Assembly (NCBI GenBank): GCA_022457155.1
Contig: JAJGOT010000603.1
Coordinates: 186,001 to 250,000 of the forward strand
Reading direction: 5' to 3'
Length of the DNA: 64,000 nt
DNA from: Cladopsammia gracilis
Lineage: Eukaryota; Cnidaria; Anthozoa; Scleractinia; Dendrophylliidae
Part shown: positions 58,901-64,000 of the stretch, piece after piece
Layout of the letters: every line of letters starts with the position of its first letter
Numbering within the stretch: the stretch's first letter is position 1
Position numbers and translations under genes: made by a program
Notes under the pieces: model-generated
What the model was told of the DNA's origin: nothing
Seen by the model: only the letters and a program-made list of their open reading frames with translations
Database searches by the model: none

Positions 58901-61900
58901 AGGGTCTCTCTTCTCTCGCTCCAGGGGGCGGGAAGATGACAGACCCTGGGAACGAGGTTGGGAAAATTGACATTGAATACTGTACTATATAAGAAACACA
59001 GATTCACCCAGTTCTTATGAGAAAACGTAATGACAAGAAGCAACAAACAGGGCTCAAGACTAACTTTTTTATTATTATTATTAATAGCCCAAATGGTATA
59101 GTGAAAGCAAAAATCCACTAGCCAAAACTGAATTTTTACTAGACTTTGCCTAGTAGACTCCTGTTAGTCTCGAGCCCTGAACCAAACAAGGAAACATCCT
59201 GTGGTCATCTTATGACTCACTTCAAACAATGAACGGGCAACCTAATCTCTCAGTAATAAGGTGTGAGGAATGTTAAAAATAAAGACAACTGGAAGTGGAC
59301 AAAGCACAATGACAGTGATTGAAACAAGTAAACTTGACCCAAAAACTGCTTCCCAAAGGTGTTAAATTAATTTTTGTGTCAGAAAACCCATATAGCAATT
59401 TATTTATTTATTATTTATTTATTTTATTTTACATTTGCCACATAGAATAAATATTACAAAAAGAAAAAGAAAAAATATTAATAAAATTGCAAATTTACAG
59501 AGCAGGAAGAGCTACAAAAGTAGTTCAAAATTAAATGTAATATTAAGTGACTTAACTTTGATATAGGTAGAGTGGCATGGAAGCCCAATGGAAGCTAAAA
59601 AGCTTGTAGAAATCGGGCTCCTCATATTTAATTAACACTTACATGCACAAGTGATTAACCATGATTTAAACCACTTACTAATGAAAATCTAATCAGCCAT
59701 TCATGGAAATTATCACAAAACAACGTTTATAGTGCAAAAGTGTAGCAATGGGGAGTGAGTGGTTGACGGAACACCAATTACTGCTCACACATTCCATTCT
59801 TGCAGATTCCTCTATCAACCGTCTTATGATCAAACTTGACTCATAATTTAATTAATTCATTTTACCATGTACAAACTTCCTAATGAGTAAATAATTATTT
59901 TTGGCTAAGAATTTAGAATGAAATTGAGAAATCTATAAAACAACATTTTTTAATCAGTAACAAAAATTCAAAAGTAAATTGCAGGAAATGGTACAATTTA
60001 CATAATTCCATGTGATGTGGAATCTCATCAGCTTAAAACATTTTAAAAGTAACATAGGAAAGGGCAAATAAAATTATTTAAACTTAAATCTAGGAAATGG
60101 TAAAGTAAGGTAAAATAAAGCAATGGTACATGTATCCTTTGTATGATAATTGTCATGTGCGTGACATGACATATAGAATCAAAGTGCCAAAAATACTTGC
60201 TAACCCATACATACTGGTAGACAAATTGGTGAGACATGTTCCAACAAACAGAAAAAAGTTTCAAAAGTGGGTGCCAGCAATGTGTGCTTCTTAATGAAGC
60301 TACACAAAATAGAAGTCTACGGAACTCCCTAAGTTAAATAATTCATAAAAGTTGAATAAAAAAAGGCAACTACTATACATTGTATTACTTACCCATTTGA
60401 GTGATATTCAGCATCCTTTCCACAAGACTCTCACACTGTTCCTGCCAGTTGTACTTCTTTGCATATGCTCCAAGAAGTTCTCTGGACTCTTCGAGTCGTA
60501 ACTCTCTGTCTTTCTTTCGAACATCTCTGATTGCCTTGGCCCACTCCTTAGGATCTTCTGATTCTACTACACAGTGTGAATCATATGGAACCTTCTTCAA
60601 AGCTTCGCCAAGACCAGAGTTTCCACTAACCAGCACAGGTAGACCAGCAGATAAAGCTTCAAGAGCAGCCAGCCCAAAGCCCTCAGTTCTTGATGGCATT
60701 ACAGCAAGATCCACTTCACAAAACAATTCAGCTAGCTGCTCCCTACTTTCTTTAAAACAACGCACCCTGAGTTGACTGCGATCAATGCCTTGCTGGAGTA
60801 ACACTTCTTTCACTTTCTCCTCTTCTCCACTCGGTGCACCAACAAACACAAGTTTGTAAGTAGTGTCTTTCAACTCAGTAATTGCTTGGGCAGCAATATC
60901 ATAGCCCTTTAGCTGAAAGTCTTCACTATCACCACGCCCAAAAACTAAAACGCTAAACGTTCCTATTTCTTTAGTGGCCTGCTTGACATTAGCAAACTCA
61001 GAGAAAATGCCCGGGGTGAGATTGAGAACATCTTGATCCTTTCCACATGAACGGAGGTAACCTGAGAAAGCTTCAGCCAACTTGGGTCCAACTGCTACAA
61101 CTTGATCAGCTAATTTACAGAGTTTTATTTCAGCCTGATGCTTTTTCTCACCTTTGGAAATGGTGTCTGCATAGCTTTTGTACATTCCAAGTTCTTCTGG
61201 TGCTGTATGAACGACTTGAATCCACTTGCAGTTATGGTGATGCTTTATGTGTGATACTTGTCGACCAAGTGGTAGCCCATGTCCTATCACACAATCCATA
61301 ACATGATGTTTGGGAACAGAGGCCAACCAGTCAACTGGGTCATAACCTGGCATTTCTTCTGCTTCAATAAGATGGACATTGTGTCTTGCAGCAACTCTTT
61401 TTTCCTCTTCACTGCACTGAGGGAGATAAACACTGACTTCCACATTGGGATGTTTTGCCAACTGAATGGCCAGCTCTCGGTTGATGGTTGACAATCCTCC
61501 CTTTGTGGATTTCCATTCACTGCTTAACAAAGTAACTCTCAATTTCCTGCTGGAAGTGGAACTTGAACCATTTTCTAGGTCTTCCTGTGATGTAGAGGCT
61601 GTGCTAGGAAAGGATGAATCCTAAAACAAGAGGATGGTAAATTTAAATTTACTAAAAGGCTGCACAATGAAAATGTTAATGTGGTTAAATTTAATTTGGG
61701 TAAACTCAACTTTGAGTCTGAGTCAATGCAGTCAGTCAGGCTTCCACCTATAGTGTACCTGATCTGCTGGGTTACCTCAGGGGCTTGATGCTAGTTTTCT
61801 GATTTGCATTGGAGGCGATCTTTATTTTATTTTCTCTTTATTTTAGCTGTCATTACATAAAATATTGAATTGTTTTGTGTATCACACGTGCACACTCACT

Positions 61901-63615
61901 CACTTGCTAGAGAATTATTTGGTAGATTATGGCTTTCACCCTTTCCTCCCTTGCGGTTCATAGGCTTAGGAAAGCATTCGGTCAGATAAGTATTTTTCCA
62001 TCAATTCCTTTCTGTGTGAGCATGCCAGTTGCTTGTAGGGGTGGTTCCCATGGACACCTTCTGACTCTGCCTGAATTGCCTACACCTGCCAACCTTAAAG
62101 GCACTAGATCCCAAGATCATCTATTTTCCCATCACATCCCGTATTTCTGCGATGGTTGCAAAAATTCCTGACTTACAAAAACATGAATGACACTACAATA
62201 TTGTATCTTTAGATCAGTACCATGCCTCTAATTTATCAAAACCATGTGCTTAGGAATCAGTATGGCAGTCACAGACTTTGGACATGTCTTTATTTAGCTG
62301 ACACTTCTATTCAATATTGTTAAATATTGGGAACATATGGGATGGTGATGAAACAACAAAATGCTCAATCGTCTGCCCTGGGGTAGAATTAAGATGCACT
62401 CTCCCTTAGATCTCCACATTGATTTTCGCTCCAGAAATAGATTTCACTTATAATTTTTCTGTTAACTTCTATTGGCAAGTAAGACACAAATATAAACATT
62501 AGATCAGAGAAATTCTGCTTTATAAAAATTTTTATCAACTTTACGCAGCCCCTACTGTCTTCGAAATTCAGTGACAAGATCATGACTGTTGACAAAACTA
62601 CAGCTATTCACTCTGGACAAAACAGTTCACTTGAAACCTTCAAATTCGCTAGCTACAAACAGTGACCCTTTATCTTAATAATACACGCAAATTGTAATCA
62701 TAAACACTAATTACTCATGTGCAAAGCGGCATGAGGCAAGGTTTCGCCTCCGTTTTTCTTGTTATTTTTTGTGTCACGATTTTGCATGCAAATTTATGCA
62801 TGCATATTTTAAATTGTGCACTTCCAGTTCGTAGGTTTGCCATTTACACTTCCTGTTTAGTGACTTCCGGCTACTCTCGCTTCCGGTAAAACAGCGTTAC
62901 TGAGGTGTCACAACAGCGTCTCCTACAACCCTACTTACATGTACATAACTAATGTTCATGTTAGGTTTATATAAGACTTAGACGAATCACTGGCTTCATT
63001 GTGGTGCAGTCTTCATTTACAAAACATTCAATAGTAAACAACATGGTTTGCAGGAACGATGACTGAATGAAATGAGTAACTCTTCTCCATATCGGACATC
63101 TTCTTATCATGTTTAAAATATATCGTAAAACTTTCTTAAGCATGTGCATGAGTATAGCCTGCTTGGAGCCTCTTGTTAGTAAAATTAAAACTGTGGATAC
63201 AAAGTTTATCCATTTTGGGCACTTATAGCAACATGCAATTTGACCCAAATTCAAGGGAAAAAATCTCAAAAAGTGGTTCATACTCACAAGCTTTCCTGCA
63301 ATGCCTGACACTCGGAATAACAGCTAGACCTTAGTGACTACTTAATGTGCACAGCGATTGGACAATGTTGGACCATGCCAATGACTTAAATATACTAAAC
63401 ACATAATTATTATTTTGATAAACAAAATGGGACAGGATACAAATAATTCTTGTGGTGCAATGTTATCCTTGGTGCAAATTTGGTTTTCCTTTGCTTTTGG
63501 CTATGGTAATGTAATGAGTTTTAAACAAAGGAAAAACAAATATTTGCACCAAGGATAAAAATGCACCACAGCATAGTACATCAAGTTCATATGTTACCTT
63601 TGTTAGCCTGGACAT
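35098..63615 (-). CDS. Gene B: glycosyltransferase-NACHT-LRR receptor (whole gene, 6 exons)
   Basis: Model on the minus strand: 63615-63598 (ATG exon, 18 nt), 61620-60393 (1228 nt), 56971-56870 (102 nt), 54982-54836 (147 nt), 53425-53324 (102 nt), 38915-35098 (3818 nt to TAA). The sum is 5415 nt, exactly 1804 codons plus stop. All junctions keep frame and there is no internal stop. Same domain order as gene A, but with three linker exons instead of one, which lengthens the segment between the glycosyltransferase and NACHT domains from about 34 to about 117 residues. The last intron is about 14.4 kb against about 3.1 kb in A, filled by mobile elements. Probably a functional tandem paralogue. 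No effector domain other than the glycosyltransferase is seen. Confidence 0.78.
38957..39243. repeat. (TA)n tract followed by a 242-bp palindromic element
   Basis: A run of about 43 bp of alternating TA is followed by CCTTTTGCAAAAATATTGAC...CGCATACGTGACGATAGGCGG, mirrored by CCGCCTATCGTCACGTATGC...GTCAATATTTTTGCAAAAGG (39002-39243). The loop carries TTTGTAAAATGCTAATG. Inserted just inside the last intron of gene B; absent in A. Confidence 0.8.
39244..39623. other. Start of gene B last intron
   Basis: 39300-39405 still matches gene A intron (11760-11872), then diverges. A Tigger-like phrase (AACCTCCTTAATACGGACAA) occurs near 39487. No exon. Confidence 0.5.
39624..39814. mobile_element. 191-bp palindromic MITE with CRE-like ends
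   Basis: ATAGGCCATTTGCACGATGA...CGTCATTTGACTACTACTAC is mirrored by GTAGTAGTAGTCAAATGACG...GTGCAAATGGCCTAT. Each arm includes TGACGTCA. Non-coding. Confidence 0.8.
40308..40588 (+). repeat. tRNA-derived SINE
   Basis: GTGGTCGAGTGGTTAGGGCG is an A box and GAGTTCAAGTCC about 35 bp later a B box, in the layout of a type II (Leu/Ser-like) tRNA-derived pol III promoter. A tRNA-unrelated body follows (AGTTGGGATTTTTAACGTG, CGCGCGCTAAATACCTTGAC), ending in AATAAAGTGA and a short (TTA)n tail. About 280 bp, a full-length-looking SINE in the sense orientation of the plus strand. Confidence 0.85.
40590..40822 (-). pseudogene. 3' end of a non-LTR retrotransposon (C-terminal ORF fragment)
   Basis: On the minus strand an open frame from 40822 to a TAG at 40682-40684 reads VVGSLGSVTKNLDKWLAKLN and ends LLQKTTLLGTARILRKVLEL. 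This Gln-Lys-Thr-x-LLGTARILRKVL ending is one I associate with C-termini of reverse-transcriptase polyproteins in cnidarian LINE-like elements (recognition by eye). The sequence to about 40590 would be its 3' UTR. Upstream it is replaced by an (AAT)n tract, so only about 45 codons survive. Confidence 0.55.
40824..40901. repeat. (ATT)n microsatellite
   Basis: About 26 uninterrupted ATT units; it abuts the LINE fragment. Confidence 0.95.
40968..41218. repeat. ~21-bp minisatellite
   Basis: About eleven copies of CAGTCCAGTCTTCGTTTTTC with CACA spacers of variable length. Open in one plus-strand frame by composition only. Confidence 0.9.
41330..42110 (+). pseudogene. Degenerate integrase-core (DDE/rve-type) transposable-element gene
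   Basis: A start at 41330 gives MSLPNYSPCVTLEENATEEE, then YFKQGYSNQEIIEFLK. After a frame change comes ISLSTLKRRMQVLKL, IAGSGCFIGCRKMWARLRKR, then DPEGVESRKSKRLRRK and GPNFIWHIDGHDKLKPY. A further frame change gives VRSDDGTENCLIEAI, TSNQRIEAYWSHL and WWMILFKDLVDLG. These blocks follow the order of the integrase-core family common in fish and cnidarian genomes, with HIDG and DDGTEN holding catalytic Asp/Glu positions. The middle of the catalytic domain is missing and replaced by a short direct repeat (GGTGGCGATAAACTAAAACC). At least three frame breaks; not functional. Confidence 0.7.
42111..43399. other. Non-genic intron sequence
   Basis: A 22-bp inverted pair (GCATTTCACGGTATTCAAGT at about 42069 and its inverse at about 42641) spans the tail of the integrase remnant. 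Otherwise unremarkable AT-rich DNA. Confidence 0.45.
43400..43880. repeat. Interspersed repeat, copy 1
   Basis: From TACTCATGCGCAAAGCG to GCTTGGAGCCTCTTGTTA. A second copy is at 62712-63178. Contains CACTTCCGGTTCATAG, TGACTTCCGGCTTCTC and a TATATAACACTCAG stretch. The ends TACTCATGCGC and GCGCATGAGTATA are partly inverted. No ORF. Likely a non-autonomous element. Confidence 0.75.
44690..45720. repeat. Nested inverted repeat with ~400-bp arms
   Basis: GGGCCGGTACAAAACGTGGA (44701) pairs with TCCACGTTTTGTACTGGCC (45687-45705); AAATTACAACATATTTCCCG (about 44971) pairs with a stretch near 45455-45475; TTTTTCAGGTTTCTTTATTA (about 45065) pairs with TAATAAAGAAACCTGAAAAA (45354-45374). The loop is about 45120-45325. 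GGACCCCC/AAGGGGGTCC-type short repeats occur near both outer ends. Confidence 0.75.
46574..46831 (+). pseudogene. N-terminal fragment of an integrase-core element protein
   Basis: ATG at 46574 (MADRDARREKEAIRDYFNKG) leads into FTYDEILALLERYHDIQMS and IATLKRRTKEYGLERKN, then DLDSIRDKIRDR, where the family would go on to its glycine-rich GxxxGYRxMW segment. Instead the sequence changes to unrelated DNA and stops at 46829-46831. The helix-turn-helix-like N-terminal part is the same family as the remnant at 41330, better preserved but truncated after about 75 residues. Confidence 0.65.
47523..48110. other. Non-genic intron sequence
   Basis: Open stretches on both strands (47431-47787) share no recognisable motif. 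AT-rich otherwise. Confidence 0.4.
48112..48210 (-). repeat. tRNA-like sequence, probable SINE head
   Basis: Minus strand: GCGTCTGGTAGTGTAGTGAG resembles an A box and GTGAGATCGATTCTCACC a B box with a perfect TpsiC-type stem. Spacing (about 45 bp) suits a tRNA-derived SINE. Not a functional tRNA by eye. Confidence 0.4.
48211..49480. other. Intron sequence with a duplicated 62-bp block
   Basis: AATAGTATACTATTACGCAC...GGTCTGGGATGAAATTCGGC occurs at 48361-48422 and again at 48635-48696. The first copy is within a 94-codon plus-strand ORF (48292-48576, MVWTNALINEMEARFGSGDQ...) that I do not recognise; it may be a piece of a transposable-element protein. 48930-49010 has repeated CTCACTCCCCAAACC. 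Confidence 0.4.
49485..50300. repeat. ~95-bp tandem repeat array
   Basis: Units contain CACTCATTAGTGATCATCA, TCCCTTGACGAAAGAATCAT and CCACTAAGAGTACAA. CATTAGTGATCATCA recurs near 49766, 49862, 49957, 50053 and 50148. About seven units, the outer ones diverged. The central part is open on the minus strand (161 codons at 49668-50153) and reads as repeats of MILSSRERLMITNECVY; I regard this as non-coding. Confidence 0.85.
50301..52307. other. Non-genic intron sequence
   Basis: No exon, domain or clear transposon boundary. A TATATAAGAGCC at about 51050 could be a TATA box of an old LTR-type promoter, but I found no paired terminus. The rest is AT-rich. Confidence 0.4.
52308..52581. mobile_element. 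Tigger-like element remnant
   Basis: The left end CAGTGGAATCCCGATTTTTC is flanked by TA (52306-52307), and its inverse AAAAATCGGGATT lies at about 52369-52381. The right end TAGAGGTTCCACTG is followed by TA (52582-52583) and matches the right end at 14465 in gene A. Probably two overlapping elements: an older one shared with gene A and a younger fragment inside it. Confidence 0.55.
52620..53060. repeat. 54-bp minisatellite, expanded only in gene B
   Basis: About eight copies of AGTTGAACTCGGAACTGCCT...TTACATTGTACAAATCCATC. Starts of GTACAAATCC are 54 bp apart (52655, 52709, 52763 and so on). The last copies carry GACATTACAGTT instead of GATTAGAGAGTT. Gene A has one copy (about 14513-14560) and another single copy lies at about 56390-56445. 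The multiple-of-3 period leaves both strands open, which is not evidence for coding. Confidence 0.9.
53324..53425 (-). CDS. Gene B linker exon nearest the NACHT exon
   Basis: 102 nt, phase 1-1, acceptor TTATTTCAG and donor GTAAAATT. It encodes DSWEKHASEKGKRAASP...RLSTGCHEG. Closest in sequence to gene A's single linker exon, and flanking intron is also alignable with gene A. Confidence 0.7.
53569..53935 (-). mobile_element. Solo LTR in a gene B intron
   Basis: Read on the minus strand the 367-bp unit starts TGTTACGAAAAAGTGCC, has a TATA box in GGTATATAAGCAGG, an AATAAA signal in GGAATAAATCTTC, and ends CACTCGTAATA (terminal TGTTACGA against TCGTAATA). Flanks are GTCAA (53564-53568) and GGCAA (53936-53940), a 5-bp duplication with one mismatch. 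Gene A lacks the insertion at the matching place (near 15051-15060). The two-nucleotide change at its 3' end and the mismatch suggest some age. Class (gypsy- or copia-like) cannot be told from the LTR alone. Confidence 0.75.
53941..54835. other. Gene B intron between linker exons
   Basis: A 60-bp direct repeat (TGATGAGT-AGT-ATGGAGTCATGTAAAACTGA at about 54344-54400 and 54422-54480). No further exon found. Confidence 0.5.
54836..54982 (-). CDS. Gene B middle linker exon with octapeptide repeats
   Basis: 147 nt, phase 1-1, acceptor TATTGGTATAG and donor GTAAAGCT. It encodes a strongly basic segment with three tandem eight-residue repeats (QASGKIKR, QTSGKGKR, QASGKGKR), then PFPSFAAIPALNRRLTDDREG. 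The frame of the C-terminal part (AIPAL..RLTDD.EG) matches the other linker exons (SITPAP..RLSTD.HEG), so all share one origin. The repeat arose by local duplication of the GKxKR stretch. It could serve as a nuclear-localisation or nucleic-acid-binding patch (inference). Confidence 0.65.
54983..55801. other. Gene B intron with a thrice-repeated GGCAGTCCTCGGCCAC phrase
   Basis: GGCAGCCCTCGGCCACG (55364), GGCAGTTCTCGGCCACC (about 55610) and GGCAGTCCTCCGCCACC (55783) start blocks of T-rich sequence with TTTCACTTT/TTTGATTTT runs. It looks like a degenerate tandem element; I cannot name it. Confidence 0.45.
55802..56364. mobile_element. 563-bp TIR element
   Basis: CAGGTCAAATTTACTTTCAG...TTTTAACCTGGGTCA is mirrored by TGACCCAGGTTAAAATAA...CTGAAAGTAAATTTGACCTG. 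Inside is a tRNA-like stretch (55975-56035: GTATAGTGGTGAAGG as A box, GAGTTCAGCTCC as B box) followed by GC-rich and poly-C/poly-A runs. Confidence 0.7.
56543..56729. mobile_element. 187-bp Tigger-like MITE
   Basis: CTTTGAAACCTGTATTAAGC is mirrored by GGTAATACAGGTTTCATTG, flanked by TA on both sides (56541-56542, 56730-56731). Related in its ends to the phrases at 12203-12260 in gene A. Confidence 0.75.
56870..56971 (-). CDS. Gene B linker exon nearest the glycosyltransferase exon
   Basis: 102 nt, phase 1-1, acceptor TATTTCAG and donor GTAAAACT. It encodes GSLERHASEEGKRAASP...TLSTDGHEG, very similar to gene A's linker. Flanking intron sequence (TTGATTGGCTGTTTGTTTG, CACACAGGACCAGCATTT) is also repeated beside the exon at 53324, showing that exon and intron were duplicated together. 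Confidence 0.72.
57560..57655 (-). repeat. tRNA-like sequence, probable SINE head
   Basis: Minus strand: GCTGTGGTGTAGTGATAAAT as A box and GGTTGGGGATTCCAGCCC as B box, about 30 bp apart. Truncated, with no clear tail. Confidence 0.4.
57985..58960. mobile_element. 976-bp transposon with CAACCTCGTTCCC ends, 9-bp target duplication
   Basis: CAACCTCGTTCCCAGGGTCT...TCTTCCCGCC is mirrored by GGCGGGAAGATGACAGACC...CTGGGAACGAGGTTG. Flanked by GGAAAATTG on both sides (57976-57984, 58961-58969). The interior has a plus-strand open stretch with CEICSLKQALQIKTNP that I do not recognise. Present in gene B intron 2 only, as far as I can align. Confidence 0.8.
59048..59179. mobile_element. Short CAGGGCTC-ended MITE
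   Basis: CAGGGCTCAAGACTAAC is mirrored by GTTAGTCTCGAGCCCTG, with ACTAGCCAAAACTGAATTTT inside as in 15289-16048. 132 bp, a deleted relative. No exact target duplication is visible. Confidence 0.75.
59390..59640 (-). repeat. Probable retroposon 3' end with (AAAT)n tail
   Basis: On the minus strand, GCTTTTTAGCTTCCATTGGG...ATGCCACTCTACC...AGCTCTTCCTGCTCTGTAAA leads to a tail of ATAAATAAATAATAAATAAA. It has the layout of a LINE or SINE 3' end. No coding remnant is visible, so the family is open. Confidence 0.4.
59641..60392. other. Gene B intron 2 beside the glycosyltransferase exon
   Basis: Plain intron, homologous in part to 16300-16861 of gene A. No further element. Confidence 0.5.
60393..61620 (-). 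CDS. Gene B exon 2: GT4-type glycosyltransferase domain
   Basis: The same length as in gene A (1228 nt), with acceptor TTGTTTTAG at 61621-61622 and donor GTAAGTAAT, phase 0 in and phase 1 out. All signature segments are intact: KGGLSTINREL, VIGHGLPLG, QVVHTAPEE, FSVLVFGRGD, TEGFGLAALEALSAGLPVLV. By hand comparison with gene A I count about 27 amino-acid differences in 385 aligned positions, many conservative, and none in the motifs named. The start-distal region (around RDVRKKDRELRLEESRELLG) holds the densest changes. Confidence 0.85.
61621..62711. other. Gene B intron 1, 3' part
   Basis: Matches gene A intron 1 over most of its length. 61770-62120 is a stretch absent from A, with an 80-codon ORF (61929-62171) I do not recognise. 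No mobile-element ends found. Confidence 0.45.
62712..63178. repeat. Interspersed repeat, copy 2, inserted in gene B intron 1
   Basis: From TACTCATGTGCAAAGCG to GCTTGGAGCCTCTTGTTA; near-full match to 43400-43880. Gene A intron 1 passes from GTGACCCTGTATAATT to AACCGAGGATACAAAG without it (about 18950-18985), so it inserted after the duplication or was lost from A. No exact target duplication could be assigned. Confidence 0.75.
63450..63571. mobile_element. Palindromic MITE in gene B intron 1
   Basis: TTGTGGTGCAATGTTATCC is mirrored by GGATAAAAATGCACCACA. Orthologous in position to 19231-19356 of gene A, with a few differences. Confidence 0.8.
63598..63615 (-). CDS. Gene B exon 1: six-codon start exon
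   Basis: ATG TCC AGG CTA ACA AAG followed by donor GTAACA encodes MSRLTK, matching gene A's MSRPTK. It joins exon 2 in phase 0. Same reservation about possible further 5' exons. Confidence 0.6.
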
Positions 63616-64000
63616 CACAGGAAGCCTAAACAACCTTGAATTTTGACACTGCAAGACATAAACAAGTTAAAACAGTCAATAACTGTCCACAGTTATCTAT
63701 GAATAGAAGTTACATTTTAATAATTGTGCAACCTTGCATTGCACATATATATTCAAAGGGTACAGACCTCAAATAAATGTGGCTACTAAATATACCTGAA
63801 TTTCATAACTGTTCATCAGTAGGATGCCCAAAATGCGTGAAATTCCACAATTGTTATATATATTAGCCTCGTGTATTATTTAAACATTCGACTTTGAAAG
63901 AACCCAAAACCAAAAAAGCGAGATGAAAACAACTGTAGAGAAGCATTGTTTAGATAATTTTCTTGGCACTAAAGGCCATTAACAGCAACAACATGACAAT
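63616..64000 (-). promoter_or_regulatory. 5' flank of gene B with TATA-like box
   Basis: Minus-strand sequence at 63745-63752 reads TATATAT, about 130 bp before the start codon, a plausible core-promoter distance if the 5' UTR is about 100 nt. The single ATTGTGCAA (63725-63733) is the empty site of the transposon found upstream of gene A. Transcription start not known. Confidence 0.4.

Overview
This is eukaryotic animal DNA: AT-rich, with large introns, canonical GT..AG splice sites and a very high density of small DNA transposons, SINEs, foldback elements and minisatellites. The main genes, a glycosyltransferase fused to a NACHT-LRR receptor, together with the repeat types, point to an anthozoan cnidarian, most likely a stony coral. 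I cannot name the species from sequence alone.

The window is dominated by two paralogous minus-strand genes, called A (7909-19400) and B (35098-63615) here. Each begins with a six-codon start exon, followed by a 1228-nt exon encoding a complete GT4-type (GT-B fold) glycosyltransferase, then one (A) or three (B) small linker exons of phase 1-1, then one very long exon encoding a NACHT NTPase and a long leucine-rich-repeat domain. My spliced models stay in frame throughout and give 1715 aa (A) and 1804 aa (B). The glycosyltransferase sits where NOD-like receptors usually carry a CARD, DEATH, pyrin or TIR effector domain. This suggests an innate-immune sensor whose output is sugar transfer; the activity is inferred, not shown.

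The two genes lie in a tandem duplication with a period of about 28 kb. Sequence from about 3.7 kb matches sequence from about 31.76 kb, and homology continues through both genes to their 5' flanks. The glycosyltransferase exons are nearly identical, while the NACHT-LRR exons are much more diverged. Comparing the copies shows several insertions as filled versus empty sites: a 3-kb RecQ-helicase-bearing transposon just upstream of gene A; a CAGGGC-ended element in A intron 2; a solo LTR, a TIR element and a 54-bp minisatellite expansion in B introns; a 387-bp MITE 3' of B; and a 0.47-kb repeat in B intron 1.

Layout: 1-803, broken gene with a signal-peptide-like start (minus); 0.88-1.21 kb, GATC octamer array; 1.99-2.92 kb, Tigger-like MITE; 3.7-7.9 kb, 3' flank of A with hairpins and tandem repeats; 7.9-19.4 kb, gene A; 19.5-22.5 kb, RecQ-bearing transposon; 22.5-31.7 kb, repeat-rich spacer (palindromes, tRNA-derived tandem array, MITEs, hAT-like fragment); 31.76-35.1 kb, duplicated 3' flank; 35.1-63.6 kb, gene B, whose 14-kb last intron holds a SINE, a LINE end, two integrase remnants and a nested foldback; 63.6-64 kb, 5' flank of B.
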